Of a stretch of 64,000 nt of DNA, positions 1 through 12,525 are shown one piece after another (position 1 is the first letter of the stretch; every line of letters starts with the position of its first letter). The position numbers and the translations under genes are program-made. The notes under the pieces were generated by a model that was given only the letters and a program-made list of their open reading frames with translations, ran no database searches and had not been told where the DNA came from. Source of the stretch: Paramarasmius palmivorus (Eukaryota; Basidiomycota; Agaricomycetes; Agaricales; Marasmiaceae); the NCBI GenBank assembly GCA_037176845.1, contig JAYKXP010000001.1, forward strand, positions 62,001 through 126,000, in the 5' to 3' direction.

Positions 1-617
1 TCCTGTGGTCCTGGCTCTGGCAGTTCGTACTCGTCTCGAAAGACGTCGGCAATGTTCATGGTGAGTGGATGTGATCCGGAATTGTGGAGATAAAGCTCTA
101 TGAGCTCGTTCGCGCCAGGTGGGGGAAGATTGACGCTCACGCTCATGGATGACCATAAAACGGGACGTGAAAAGGTTCTCCTGCGCCAATGCGAGCAGGT
201 ATGGGAGAGGCAAAGGGCTCTGGCTGTAGTGATGTTGGACTCGAGAGATCTAGAAGTTGATATATCGAGCATGTAATTAGGGTCCGTACACACTCGATAG
301 AAGATCTCGTCCCAGATCTCGTCAGGAACTTTCCGTATAGCTGAGACAACCATGCGACGCTCCCGTATCCGTTGCTCGACCGATAGCTTTTTCTCCTTCA
401 ACTCTGTTGTGAGGCCCTCTAGTCGCGTGAGCTCTACATCACAGCATTCCACAAGACGCTCTTCCTCTTCTATCAATCCCAGAATCTGTGCGGTCTCTAA
501 GGTTGAAGGGTTGTATTCGGAATGAAGCATGTATGATGGCGTGGAAGGATGGGCATTAGGGGGCGGCTCCTCGTTGCATTTCTGGGAAAGAATGGGCGAT
601 GATCCTGCAGAGCTCAT
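1..617 (-). CDS. F-box domain protein, C-terminal part outside window
   Basis: Uninterrupted minus-strand frame of 205 codons that runs off the left edge. The first in-frame ATG after a stop (TAG just upstream) is at 617; a second Met lies 30 residues further in. Residues about 35-75 form a charged helix likely to be a coiled coil (EEEERLVECCDVELTRLEGL). It is followed by an F-box-like stretch, VPDEIWDEIFYRVC, and a CLSHTCSHWRRRTF...LWSSM block, the pattern of the F-box proteins that are greatly expanded in Agaricomycetes. The family role is substrate choice for SCF ubiquitin ligases through Skp1; the substrate cannot be told. The C-terminal half, usually leucine-rich repeats, is not in the window. 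Confidence 0.75.
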   Translation of the reverse strand, partial: MSSAGSSPILSQKCNEEPPPNAHPSTPSYMLHSEYNPSTLETAQILGLIEEEERLVECCDVELTRLEGLTTELKEKKLSVEQRIRERRMVVSAIRKVPDEIWDEIFYRVCTDPNYMLDISTSRSLESNITTARALCLSHTCSHWRRRTFSRPVLWSSMSVSVNLPPPGANELIELYLHNSGSHPLTMNIADVFRDEYELPEPGPQ

Positions 618-1688
618 GAGCTATAATAGTCGCATTAGACTGGTCCAAGGAATCTATGATAGCGCTACATGCTCACTGCGGGTTTTCGAATTGCTCGGTG
701 GAAGGAAAGCACGTGCTTAGGGTTACATAGGGTCAATACCAAAAGCAGCAAAAAAGCTGTAAATGCACTGGATTTAGGGTTACATCTCTGGAGAGCAATC
801 ACACTGCCAACTCCAGGCCACTGACAGGTGATTTTGAACTTGGAGCAGCATAGATGATCCAAGTACACGCTCAGGTAAATCTGGAATCAAGCAGTACGAT
901 CGAGACCATAGGGAATAGCATTTACATGCATAGAGAGCTGGAGTTCCTGAGAAGCAAATGTCGAAGTAAAAACCCATGACTTGGTAAAGCAACAAGTTTT
1001 ACGCTCGAGGCCCCAGGACGATTCGCCCCCGCAACTTTAAACCTACTCTCACTTCCCAGCCATTCCGTGCTCCCGTATGGTCCCTAATACCTATTTGACT
1101 CGGTACATAACTCGAGATTAATTCGGCTCGCATGAGAACCGAGAAAGCGATGCTGCGCACCCAGATGACCTGAAGACGATACCGTGAGTGTGGATTGAGC
1201 CTGAAATGGAGAATTGGTGGTAGAGGATAAGCTGGAGTAATTGCTGTGTACCGCCCCGCGGTTTGCCCGCGGACTCTGATTGGTCCGATCATCGATCGAT
1301 CACGTTCACCTTCCAAATTTATCCAAGCGCACTGCCACTGTCTCTTCTTGTTGCCGAACTTCGATCTTCAAAGCACACCTGGATAGCTCTTTGGTGATCA
1401 TATTTCTCTTCCCAGCTTCGATATGACTCGAAAGAACCACCCTGTATCGACCTAGAGCGTTTTAGGCTTCGAATATCCTATGAATCACCAAGATGCCTGC
1501 CTTACTTTGTGGTCTCCACTATTATTGATGACTTGGTAAAAAGCGGAGCATAATTGAAGAGGTGATCGGGCACGAGGTGCTAGACTCCCGACATGGCGGC
1601 GTGGAAGAGTATTTGGTGAGCAACTCAATTTTGCTTAAAAGTCTTAGGAAAGGATTGTCTGACTCGTTTCTCTTTCTTGCCAACCACT
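618..1688. other. Intergenic, no gene seen
   Basis: About 1.07 kb between the divergent F-box and BTB genes. Open frames here are short, lack domain resemblance and contain unlikely composition; I see no repeat, tRNA or other element. Confidence 0.5.
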
Positions 1689-3004
1689 ATGAACCACTTT
1701 AACAGTACCAATGGTTCTCAATTCCTCGAGGATTGGATTACACCTTCAGCTCTACAAGACACTGGAGATGACGCCTCGTCTTATTGGGGTTCACCATAGT
1801 GAGTGCATTGCCATTTAATTGCCGCGTCAAAACTGATTTCTCTATCAAGTAACGCTTTGGAATCCGACTTTGAGTCTCCGGTGAATGAAGACACGGTGCG
1901 TTGATCCCTTCGTCGCGATGTACTTGATTGTCTCACCTTCGCACTTTAGTCCTATTCCCCTTCATACCCTCCGAAAATGATGCCAGCAATGGTCGAAGAT
2001 GTGCCAACGAAAAGGATCGGGAACGGCAACAAAAGCACCATATCCGTTTCACCCATGTTTCCGCCTACTTTGAGCGGAAGCGATAGGCCGCCTGCAGACT
2101 GCATCTTGCTCTCATTTGACTCCATTATATTCTACGTCGACGAGGATACCATTTGTAAGGCTTCCAATAATGGCTTCAACGGTATTCTTCCCCTGCAAGC
2201 CAAGGAAAGCCTACAACGCCTCGTCTACGTACCAAAACTTCTGTCAAGTGAGTTGCAAATTATGCTGCAAGTAATATACGACATCCCGTTCGACAGGGGC
2301 AGCCCAGGAATCGTTCATAATCCTACCAATCAATCCCATGTCCAGGCAGTCATCTACGGAATCAGTTTACTTCCCCACTATGGCGTCCTTCCGAAAGCGG
2401 CCATTCAGCCACACACCAACATGTTCAAGTATTTGTTGATGTGTGCTCCCATGTACCCTCTCGACATATACGCGTTGGCTGCCCAGTGCGACATCGAAGA
2501 GCTCGCTGTATCCGTGTCTTCCCATCTCCTTTCAGTAAACCTCAACACAATCAGTCCAGCGATGGCAGGACGTATCGGGCCGGTCTATCTCAAAAAGTTG
2601 TTCGAGATGCTGGAAAGTAGGAAGACGCAATTGAAGAGCCTTCTGTCTAATGAGCCTTCATTGCACAATCCTACCCCCGAGTGCGGTTTTCCGAATCAGC
2701 AGCGCTTGAAAGAAGCTTGGAATCGCGCAGTTTCGTTCTTAACCTGGAATTTGAACGCCGGTACGTTAACTCTCAACATTGTCGGATTGCTTCCTTGTCT
2801 AATTACACCTTATAGGTATTGCAACGGGCGTCGTCCGACAAGCCATTCTTGAAGCGACATCGGAAGTTACATGCCCGGATTGTATAAAGGCAAGAGATGC
2901 TCGTCTCCGGACGGTATGTCAAGAATGGTCAATGGCCAAGGTGAGCGGTATTGACATCAGCGAGATTCGAGTACTCATCGTTACCTATCTAGCGCTCGAT
3001 ATGA
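1689..3004 (+). CDS. BTB/POZ domain protein
   Basis: Five exons (1689-1798, 1850-1895, 1950-2760, 2816-2940, 2993-3004) joined by GT-AG introns of 51-55 nt give 367 residues. After a Ser/Pro-rich N terminus of about 80 residues comes a BTB-like core: LLSFDSIIFYVDEDTI, an LLSSELQIMLQVIYDIPFD strand-helix block, then helices YLLMCAPMYPLDIYALAAQC and so on. The C terminus has a CPDCIKARDARL zinc-knuckle-like Cys pair and ends in AKRSI. This layout matches the large, mostly uncharacterised Agaricomycete BTB family; BTB domains generally make protein-protein contacts or recruit Cul3. No partner is suggested by context. The last intron (2941-2992) is optional: reading through also stays open for a few codons. 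Confidence 0.7.
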
Positions 3005-3363
3005 GCCCATAACGCAAAATACACATAGCCATCTGACGGTTGTCAACATACCCACTTTCTTGGATCCTAACGAACGGCTTGGAACGCATAAACGGCATAC
3101 ACGCTTTGTTCGGAAAGCCCTACTCGTTGCGATCATGCCAATGGCGTACGCCGGCCTGCCCCTGCAGGCCCGTACGTACTCGATCTTGACACTTCCCCAC
3201 TCATCTTCGAGCAAAATACATACACGATAGTCATCTATCCCAACTCATATCGTACAGTTCACGTCTCATCTGTATTACACCTATTCACGTCTCGTGTAAT
3301 GTAGCATAAACATGTAACCATAGCAGTACACATGTCAAGCCAAAAAAGTTAAATGGATCTCCA
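3005..3363. other. Intergenic between convergent genes
   Basis: 359 bp between the 3' ends of the BTB and WAPL genes. AT-rich, presumably holding both 3' ends; no gene seen. Confidence 0.5.
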
Positions 3364-6349
3364 CTAGCTAATTGAATCCCTGAGCCGTTGCAAGAACACT
3401 ATAACATCCTGCGCAATATTCGCGCCTCTAGCTGCATCACTCAAGCGGTCACCTCTCCTCCCGTGATGGTTCTCTTCGTCGCTATCATCACTATCTTCTG
3501 CTTCACCACCATTGTTCCTATCCATCCGTCTGCTGATAGCAGTATAAAACGCTCCCAAAGCCCTGGCATTGTCGAGCATCCGATCCAATTTTGACCATTT
3601 GGATCCAGAGCCAGAGCCGGGATCAGGAGGTAGAGCGTTGATGATGATGTTTTGGTTGGCACGGTTGTCCAACATCAACAAGCCAAACAAGATGGAGATG
3701 TGTCCGAGTAGGAATGAAGCATCTGCATCTTCCGCGAGGTCTTCTGATGCCTGTAATGTCGGAGAACGGGGTTCGGCTTTGTATCTGAGATTGAGCGGAG
3801 GCGCGGAGTGGGATGTCTGGTTTCGGTATACGTCTACCAGGATGTTTAGGATACTGATTGGGTTTGAACAGGTGCAAGCGGTCGGGCAAGGCTTTGCTTT
3901 GAGGATGCATTTAGGGTCGATTTCTGTTCGGAAGGGTCAGTTTGTAATAGTGTAGCCGAAGAAGCTAGGGCACATACCGGTCTCCCTCATAATATCCTTT
4001 GCATCATCAACTACCTGCACCAGGTTCGTCAAAAGACCGAGAGCTAAGCATAGACGATCCAATGCTTCAGTAGCGGAGTACTGCTGCTTGTCAAGTATGC
4101 CGTCTTTAGAGTCTTCTTCATCCGAATCTGTGAGATCGAGGACGACCATCTTGTCCGCTCGTTTACCATTGCTCTTTTTCTTGTCCGAACCATTCTTCCT
4201 GACCGCGGTGGCATTCCGGCGAGCCTCGTCCGCTCTACAGATTTCACGAGTCACATATGTCAGTGCACTCGGTTCATGAAGCACGCTCGCACTCCAGTCA
4301 TGATCGCCATGCGTAAGGCTGACCAAGACGCGGAATAGCAATTCGGTGCACTTAGTCGCAGAAGCTGGCAAGTTTATTCAGAAAGTTTGAAGGACGTAAT
4401 ACCACGATTGACGTACCAACATCGGCAGGTTCTTGATCATCGAGCTCCATTGCCTTCTTGTTTGCACTAACAACTTCAGCATGGACACCGAGCCCAACCA
4501 TGCCCGAAGCTAGCCATTCTTCCCTAGCTCTATCCAGGGCTTCATCAAGATCAGCGTCTTCTGAGCGCCATTGCCTCAGTAAGTAGGAGTCCAACAATCC
4601 AAGCAGGTTATGAATCATTGCAAATGGAACTTGCGCTGAAGGCGAAGGGATGCGGCTATGTCCGTTGCCGTTTATCCCGCTGCCCCCTGGACCGGTCTTG
4701 GTATCAGGTGGCTCTACGATCAGAGGCCGTAAGCAGTTTTCTAGAGATTGGAGCAAGGGCTTAAGGTGACGGGTCGGAGAAAGATAGGTCGGCGGAACTA
4801 GAGATAGAGTGCGTGTGATGAGCAGGATGCTAGAGATCTGGTAAAGACAAATCAGGTTAGATTTCTGAAAAGCTGAGAGATAAGACTAACATTAGTGCGG
4901 ATTGCAAATAGACCCGACTTTGATACGATAGTGGTATGGATGGATTGTAACTGACAGATAAACGATTGTGGTCAGAAGTAGTATTATTTGCAAGAGCGCG
5001 GAACTCACTAAAAAACGGTCATTCTTCATAATGCCTAACCTTCTGAGCTGGGCATCGGTCACAGTGGCTTGTGATATGGCCTGTAAAGGGTCCGATGAAG
5101 ACGTCCATAGTGAAAGAAGAGCGAACAAGGTCGAGACGAAGGGTAACTGTGGATTGCTTGTTGAAGAACCCGGGACTTGGGCACGTTGAATAATGTCGGT
5201 TAGAGAGCCGAGGTCCCTGGATACCAGTGCGCAAAAGAGTGCAAGGAGGATGTCGAAAATCTTTTGACACCATTAATTCGCTGTAGTGAAATCTGGCAAT
5301 CACACTCGCCTTGTCTTCGCCATTACCGGCTCCTGCTTCGATGAAGGCTTCCCATGTTCGGATGAGAAAGTCGGCTGCCTTAGCTTGCCTGGCAAAGTCG
5401 ACTTCACAAAGACGATTCGTGATTTCCAGAGCACTTTGTTGTCTTATTAGCCTCGATGCAATAAAGACTGACTGGTCACATACCTAGTTCTTCTCGATGC
5501 AGCAGATTCGTGCTTATCCATTCCCTCCAAAAGATATCCAACCTCGTCCAGGAACCGCCTGCTCTCGCCCTTGTTTCGTATTTCTGTGATACTTTTCAAC
5601 GGCTTCATAATGTCCACCGGAGGCGCCGCTTGTTTGTCCTGTGTCAACTTGCCCTTGGTTGATTTTCCTTTTCCTTTGCCCTTTGTGGGAGTGCCAGCTG
5701 CTGAGCCTGGTTTTCCTACGGACTCGGCACGATCATCCATAGGATCATCGTCCATGGCGTCTATTCCCCAACGGGCTTGTAGCGAGGCGTAAGATTCCCT
5801 GTTGAGGTACTCGTCCTCTCCCGTCGACATTCCTGGTTCCAACGACGTAAGGGACGAGTCTACCGGCAGTGCGACAAGGAAAGTGCGAGATTTCCCGGCG
5901 TATGTGCGTTTATGGGATACCGTTCGCCTTGGAGATGCCGGAATCTCTGGCAAATGTTTTACTGGTGAAGGTGGTAATGAATGAGAGGGTGGTTGCTTTG
6001 AACTTGAAGGACTTCCAAAACCACTCGGTAAGGAAGCCGTTCGGTCCATGATTCGACTTGTGGTGGGCGTAGTGGGTTCGCTGGTTATTGACGAGTCGGT
6101 TTTCGACCTTCCCAGCATACGTTTTGCCACTTTGCTGGGTGATGCCGGTACAGGCTTGCTGGATGAAGCCAAAGATGCAGTTGCATCATCGAATATCTGT
6201 GAGAGGTCCCGAGCAAGTCTTGGTTTTTGTTTTGGGAGAGAGGATGGTGGCTCGGAATCAAGTTTGAGTTTCTTCTGAGTTTCCGAGGCTTCTGGGGGTT
6301 CTGCTCTTCGTTTGGCTGGCCTCCTGCTGTATGTTCGAGGCAAAGACAT
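3364..6349 (-). CDS. wpl1: WAPL cohesin-release factor
   Basis: WAPL opens the cohesin ring together with Pds5 and so removes cohesin from chromatin in the nucleus. Seven exons on the minus strand (6349-5484, 5433-5310, 5260-5009, 4950-4891, 4837-4417, 4364-3978, 3923-3364) sum to 889 residues. The N terminus (TYSRRPAKRR) and the first 230 residues are basic, Ser/Pro-rich and disordered. The conserved WAPL helical domain starts near residue 260 with RRFLDEVGYLLEGM, continues with SALEITNRLCEVDFARQA and IFDILLALFCALVSRD, and ends with LALGLLTNLVQ, CPTACTC and FLLGHISILFGLLML. An acidic insert (LDLTDSDEED) interrupts it near residue 610. Intron 5261-5309 has a GC-AG boundary. It is transcribed away from the survivin homologue over 91 bp. 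Confidence 0.9.
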
Positions 6350-6440
6350 AAGGGAGAAGTCATGTGACTAACACCGCGACGCGTGCGTTACTGTAAATGT
6401 CACAGCTGTCACGTTGATCCCAATTTTCCTCCTTTCCTCC
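6350..6440. promoter_or_regulatory. Shared 91-bp divergent promoter with MCB box
   Basis: The start codons of WAPL (minus) and the Bir1 homologue (plus) are 91 bp apart, so transcription start sites and 5' leaders of both must be packed here. It contains ACGCGT at 6379-6384, the MluI cell-cycle box known in yeasts as the binding site of the G1/S factor MBF, plus CACAGCTGTCACG and CATGTGAC palindromic motifs. No TATA box is seen. That the box is functional is inference. Confidence 0.55.
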
Positions 6441-9367
6441 ATGAGCTATATCGTTCTTCAGAACAGAATTGACTCTTTCTCAAAGCCTAAACGCAAGAAA
6501 GGGTCTTCGAAGACTGCTGGGCTCAAATGGCCACATCCATCTCACTATCTCGCTAATCCGGAAACCCTAGCAGAGGCCGGGTTCTACTTTGATCCCAGTG
6601 CAGAGGACAAGGACAATGTGAGGTGCTTTATGTGCAACAAGGAAATTGGGGAGTGGGCAGAGGATGATGATCCGCATGCCATTCATTTCGGGAAATGTGG
6701 GAAGACATGTAGCTGGGCAATCGCAAGGTGTGGGGTAGAGATGGACAAGGACAAGAAGGGCAGGTGCGTAGCTGTCCACGGATGAATCACACCTTCTAAT
6801 TCTTTTCTCAGATTCGAGTTCAAGGACAAGACTCGTCTACCGACATCGAAGGCTATGGAGAAAGCTAGATTGCAGACCTTTGCGTTCGAGAATCGGTGGC
6901 CTCACGACCAAGTTAGCAATCACGGCGCAAACTCGAAGAACGTACGCCCTTCAACGTTGTCTGTAATTCTGCTCTGTTGACACAACTTGCTCAACGCAGA
7001 TGGCGCGCGCTGGTTTTGTATACCTACCAACACATGACTTGGATGATCTGGCGACATGTATATACTGCGGAATTTGTCTTAACGGCTGGGACGAAGAAGA
7101 TGACCCACTGTACGTTTGCTCTAGAACTGCCGCTACGATCACCCCGCTCATCTTGAAATAACTCATAGAGAGGAACACCGTAAGCGTGTCGCCGCCACCA
7201 CTACAGGATGCGCGATGTTCCCGGATATAGTCGTTAAAGCTCCACTTCGAAGTCAAAGTCAAAGGCTAAGACATCACATATGGACGTTTTGGAACCCACG
7301 AAACAGCATGATGGAACAGAAGACGAAGAAGAGGATGTCAGAACGCAGAAGGCTAGTACAAGTACAGCAAAGACGCCCAGGAAACCCCGGAATACCAAGG
7401 GCGCCAAAACACCTGGTACGAGTCGAACAAGGAGCTCCTCTCGCTCCCGGCAGACGACAGCTGGACTCGACGAAGATGAGGATGAGGATGAAGAGGTCGA
7501 ATCTCGAGGAGTTACCCCTGCTCCCACAAACAAGGCGCAGAAGAAGAGTGTTACTGGCACTCGTGCGCGCACGCGATCCAAGTCTATGGCCAGGACTGCA
7601 GCGGACCACGAGACCGACGAAGATGCTGGAGCGCCTGTGCCTGCGCCCAAGCGAAAGGCGTCGACCACTCGATCGCGTGCCAAGTCCAAAGGCCCTGGTG
7701 AAGGTGCGGATAGCGACGATCCACGCACAACCACCAAGACATCTACCCGGACGCGTTCAAAGTCGAAAGCACGTGTATCTATTATTCCAGAGGATGTGGC
7801 CGGCCCTAGCGCCGAGGAAGACGTAGACATTCCAGAAGAAACTACGACTACTCGATCTACCAAATCTCGCAGCACCAAAGCCCCTTCCCATGCTCGTACT
7901 CAATCGAAGAACTCCGTAGACGAGGCGAATCCCGCGAGTTCGGTAAAGAGTGCTCTTGCGAGTGCATTTACTTCTAATGCTCGTGATGATACCACGGAAA
8001 ATGACTCCGTTCCGTCCACCAAAACACGCAAAACCTCTAAACCTCCTTCCAGTGCTACTACTGCAACCTCCTCCAAGTTATCGATTCAAGAAGAGTTGGG
8101 GACCAGTACCTCACGAAAGAGAGTTGGTGGTCACAAACGCACTGCGTCTTCTGCATCGCAGAAAGGGAAAGGTCGGGCGCCGCCTCCAGAAATTGAGGAG
8201 AACGATGAAGAAGACATGGATGTAGACATGGAGCTTGATTTACAGATGCCGCCTCCTGCCCAGCCTACAGAACCTATCACCAAACCACCGTCATCGAAGG
8301 CCAAATTGAACAGGACGGCCCCGCTTCCAGAATCAGAGAGCAGGCCGGCATCTCGAGCTGATACTCAATCTGTAACGTCGAAAAATCGACCACCATTATC
8401 TCGCATGGCATCCGCTGCGTCTTCAACCGGCTCAGACACGGCAGGTGTTAGTAAAGGCATGGTCAAAGCGCTCGCATCTAGATACGAATCAGAAGAACCT
8501 CAGGCACCGCCTCCCATGAGGCCTACCAGGTCCCAGCAAGGCGGATTCCCAGTCATCTCTCCCGACAAGCCATCCTCATCATCCACACGAGCCCCTGCAC
8601 CTGTTCAGCGCCCGTTATCTCGAACCGGGAACGGAAAGCCGCCGTCCAATACGTCCAAGCCAGCCCCGCCGGTTGGAAGGAAGTCTCGCAGCCAGAGCCG
8701 AACCGGAAGTGGCAGTGATGGTGACAGTCGGGAGGTTGATGAGGAGCTCCAAATTGTGGAGATCTCTTCGGATGAAGACATTGACGAGAACGGCGCCCGA
8801 ACACCTTCACCCAAGAAGATCAAGAAAAAGATCAAGAAGACTGCTGGACGCGAGAAGGACGAAAGAGAGGAGAGGAAAGAGAACGAACGTCCCACCACGG
8901 TAGCACAACAACCTGCTCCAACGGAGCATGGTCGTGCTGTCGATGTCGCAGTGCCGAAGAAGACGAGAGATATAATGGACGCCGAAACAGCGGCAAATGA
9001 AGATGTCCAAATGTCAGACTCCCAGGACACTAGTGGGGCCCACAATCCCGTTGAGAGACCCGTTACGCCACCTGCGTTCTCCACTGCTACTTCACTCCCC
9101 AAGACTCCACTTCCCAACGGCAATGTATTGGATGCTACTAATAAGCCGCCGGTCACGCCTGGTTTCCAGTTCACACCTCCCCTCTCCAAAGAGCCGTTTG
9201 TCAACCTCGATACCCTGAGTGAAAAGGAGTTGACAATGACTGTGGAGGAATGGATCCGATATCAAATGGGACTGGAGTACGAGAAGTTCAAGAAGGATGG
9301 TGAAAACGAGTTAGCTGCATTTCAGAGAAAGGCGGAAGAAGTTAGGCGAGCTATTGAGGCACTTTGA
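6441..9367 (+). CDS. bir1: Bir1/survivin homologue (two BIR domains)
   Basis: Bir1 is the fungal survivin, a subunit of the chromosomal passenger complex that targets Aurora B kinase to centromeres. Exons 6441-6763, 6812-6941, 7000-7109 and from 7169 encode two BIR zinc-binding folds: WPHPSHYLANPETLAEAGFY...CFMCNKEIGEW...H...C, and FENRWPH...MARAGFVYLP...CIYCGICLNGW...EEHRKR...C. A 695-codon stretch then runs to 9367: a long acidic/basic Ser-Thr-Pro disordered region with nuclear-localisation-like SKSKSKAK and KKIKKKIKK runs, ending in a helix (ELTMTVEEWIRYQMGLEYEK) like the C-terminal partner-binding helix of survivins. ATG 6441 precedes the first BIR closely. The frame slips between the second BIR (7209) and 7240; a weak 41-nt intron at 7230-7270 or a 1-nt change would repair it, so the joint is unresolved. 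Total near 940 residues, normal for fungal Bir1. Confidence 0.85.
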
Positions 9368-10870
9368 CGCTATGGTAATTCATCGGGCTAGCTTTTATTC
9401 TCCGCTATTCCTTGTTGGGCCTTTATATCATTGATGTCTATATTCTTCTCATCAATTTCCATCACATGCTCATGAACGGAGATGCATTGTAAATGCTGTT
9501 TTGGATATGGAAGTCCAGACGCCCAGCTCGTGCTAATTCCCGCCAGGTCCTGCCATGTGGGCATTTGTCGTCAGCGCTTCGTTATTCACTACCTTGAACA
9601 CCCTCGAGGAGCGGAGAATCATGTAAGCTTCTAATCCCAAATTCTCCTTTCGAGCTTCACACTGATGGCGCAAATGTATGCTAGTCTTCAGATCCGAACG
9701 AAGCGGTTATGGTGTTTCTGCCCATCATCACTGCCACAGAGTGATTGCACCAAAATCTTTCTTGATCCCTCTTGTGATCCCTTCTATCTTCAAAGATGGT
9801 TATGGTTAATAAATATGTGGACCATCGAGTTCGCCGAGATCGATGAAATGGCCCACGAGTTCGTCCAGGACACTCCTATGTAAGAACGACTGGGCGTATG
9901 TATTGGACGTCACTAACTCGCCTTTGTCATCGTTTTAATGATCACCGCTTTGCGGACCGTACTAACGTTGTATGTAGAAAAGGCCATACCAGGTAGTCAA
10001 GACACCTAGTAAGCATCTCAGCCCTAAGATCAGAGTAGTTTTGGCGGGTTTTCAACTGCGCATCATATCATAGTCAATATCATCAAATGAAGCACCCACG
10101 ACAAAATCGCACTATGATTCTCCGTCATCTCCGTTCAGGTCACCATCCGGAAGCCAATGGAATCCTCTAGAGACTGCCACACTACCCCAGTTCCTCCGAA
10201 ATGGTCGTGCGTAAATCATGATAAGATAAAATTTCTGTCGCCGTCTCGGTGCCTTGGCTCCAATTTATGTTGTTATCAGGACCCATACCGTTCTACTTAT
10301 ATCACTGACATTCAGGGCGTTCCTAAAGAGTAGTTCACAGCTGATCATTCAGATCTGAGCGCTAGTCCTGGAAGTGATTACTTCCTGTTCCCGAAATCTA
10401 CCAAACCCACGATTCTTTCGTTACTTCCCTCGTCTTTTCCATGGCAGCTCGGCCTCGGCAAGGTAGTATTCTTTGCTCACCCACCCCTCAATGGAAAAAT
10501 GCGATTTCATAGGGATCCATGGGAAGCCTAGGCCCGGGAGATGGGTCTTCCGATTCTTTCGTATGTTGTAAAACATATATAGCCTCGCGTGGTACATATC
10601 TAGTCATCGTTCCTTGAAGAGCAAGCTTGCTGCTTCGTGACTCATATACAAGCAAGGAGGTAAGCAATCGCGAGGCAAACGTCACGCCGCTTTACCGCCT
10701 TTTAAGGGATCCATTTTCTTCAGCCGCATCAAGCCTGTCTGTCTGTTTTCTGCCACCAGCGTCAGAGTGGCTGTCCACTAGAAAAAGGTACGTATTTCTT
10801 TTCAGGTTTAGCCTAATTCCTCAATGAGGACCTTCGTTCAAGCTGAAAATACAGTTGTCGACATCTCAAA
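9368..10870. other. Intergenic, no gene supported
   Basis: 1.5 kb between Bir1 and an F-box gene. Short open stretches exist (for example 9665-9883) but show no domain, splice logic or paralogue. No repeat or RNA gene recognised. Confidence 0.45.
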
Positions 10871-12525
10871 ATGGGCATTCAGACGCTTCCGGACGACATT
10901 TATATCGCAATATTCCAGTACCTTCCACTAGCTGGCGTACTTAACTTGAGACAGGTATTTCACACGATAGCACTTTGTTATTGGGGTTGTTACTCACTCC
11001 GGTGTCCCCATAGGTCTGCTCAACCTTCAGCGAGCTGACACGTTCACGAGCACTATGGGTCGCTTTGCTGCACAGAGAGGTTCAGGTCCGTGGGCTTCCC
11101 ATGCCGAGGCTCAGGGGGGCTGGAGTTGACTCTCTTTCCGCCGCCGAGATCGAAAGTTGCCTGCGCCACGCGCTCAAACTACATCGCACTTGGAACTCGA
11201 CAAGTCCGCCTGCCACGCGTCGCCGGTCATTTTCAGTGACAGATGCCACCAGCTCCCAGGCTGCTCGCATCGTCTCGCTTCACTTCATGGTGGTGGAAGG
11301 TCGCTACCTATTGCTCTCAGCATGTATGAAGCAGCATGTCAACCCGCGTACGGTGCTACTGGAACTGTGGGATATTGACCAGGACATGCCCTTCTGTGTG
11401 GCTCGCCGCCAGATTGGATGGTCGGGAGGTTTTGCTGTCAACACGATACCTACTACGCGTGATGGTATATTGGCCATCAAATCACCTCAGTGAGTTTTAA
11501 GTGTTCTTGTGCTCGACACTTACCAAAATAGTACTAGCGTCGAAGTATGGACTGTCGATCTATCCGGGAGCCAGCCAGACGACGCATTTGTCACGCTGTC
11601 TACTCTCTCCTGCCAGGCGAAAAGCGTGTTATCGTTCACAGGGTCGACTCTTCTTTTACGCGGATCGGATGATGAGATTAAGGTGGTGGATGCTACACGG
11701 CCGCTTTTTGAGGTGGAATTGCGACACCCACAACCCGTATTGCCTGCGAATCAGGTGCGTGTAGCTCGTCTCGGTCTGGATTTTTCTGACCCTATTCGAC
11801 AGCCTTATAATTTCGAAGCTATAATCGGCGAGGACTATGTAATTCTCTTGCGAACAACGACGTTAGAATTATACTCCCTGTCTTCGTTTAGGAAGGGAGA
11901 CGATGATCAGCAGGTGTTATCCCCGTCGTTCGTTCACACCTTCCCATGGCGAATCGACAGCTCGCGTATAGAGAGAGACATGAAATGTCTCGATGCTAGT
12001 CAAAATCGCCACAACGCCATAGCGCCAATCAACGTACTTCTTCGCTTCTCCAGCCTGTTCCCCTGGCCTGTCAACCTTCTACAACATTATGTGCTACATC
12101 CCGAGCCTACATACTCACCATCGAGTGATGTTTCTCCTGCCAATATCCCCTACCAGTTCCCTGCCATCCTGCAACAAACCATTGCTTCCCCCGTTCGTTT
12201 ATTTGCCTTCGCCGACACAGCGTTAGGCCCATACGGAACGGCTATATGGCTCGACAGTCATACAGAAGATTATTTTATGCAAGGCGAAATCGGCCAACGC
12301 CTAGCAGGACTAATGTTGTCACCTGTCTCATTGTCGAGTGAGGACTCCGAATCGGACTCCGGCATACAGCCAGTGATGTCAGACAACATTGAACACTCGA
12401 AAGCAGCCATGGTTTTTGACGTCCAGGAGAAGGAAGATTGGTGCAGAATTGCTATGGATGAAGTCGAAGGCCGTGTAGCTGTGGGTTCCATCACAGGAAA
12501 CATCACTCTCTATGATTACGCTTAG
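10871..12525 (+). CDS. F-box protein with long C-terminal region
   Basis: Exons 10871-10954, 11014-11489 and 11532-12525 give 517 residues. The F-box is at the very N terminus: LPDDIYIAIFQYLPLAGVL followed by LRQVCSTFSELTRSRALW, with an intron in the middle of it. The rest lacks leucine-rich repeats; it has alternating hydrophobic strands (SLHFMVVEGRYLLLS, TVLLELWDI, SVEVWTVDL, RVAVGSITGNITLYDYA at the C terminus) that read like the blades of a beta-propeller, although clear WD repeats are not visible. Such proteins present substrates to SCF ubiquitin ligases; the propeller and the substrate are inference. Confidence 0.75.

Noticed and set aside
7215..7878. Long frames overlapping the Bir1 disordered region on both strands
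   Set aside because: Shadows of a Ser/Arg/Lys-rich coding region; the plus frame ending at 9367 continues to a sensible C-terminal helix.
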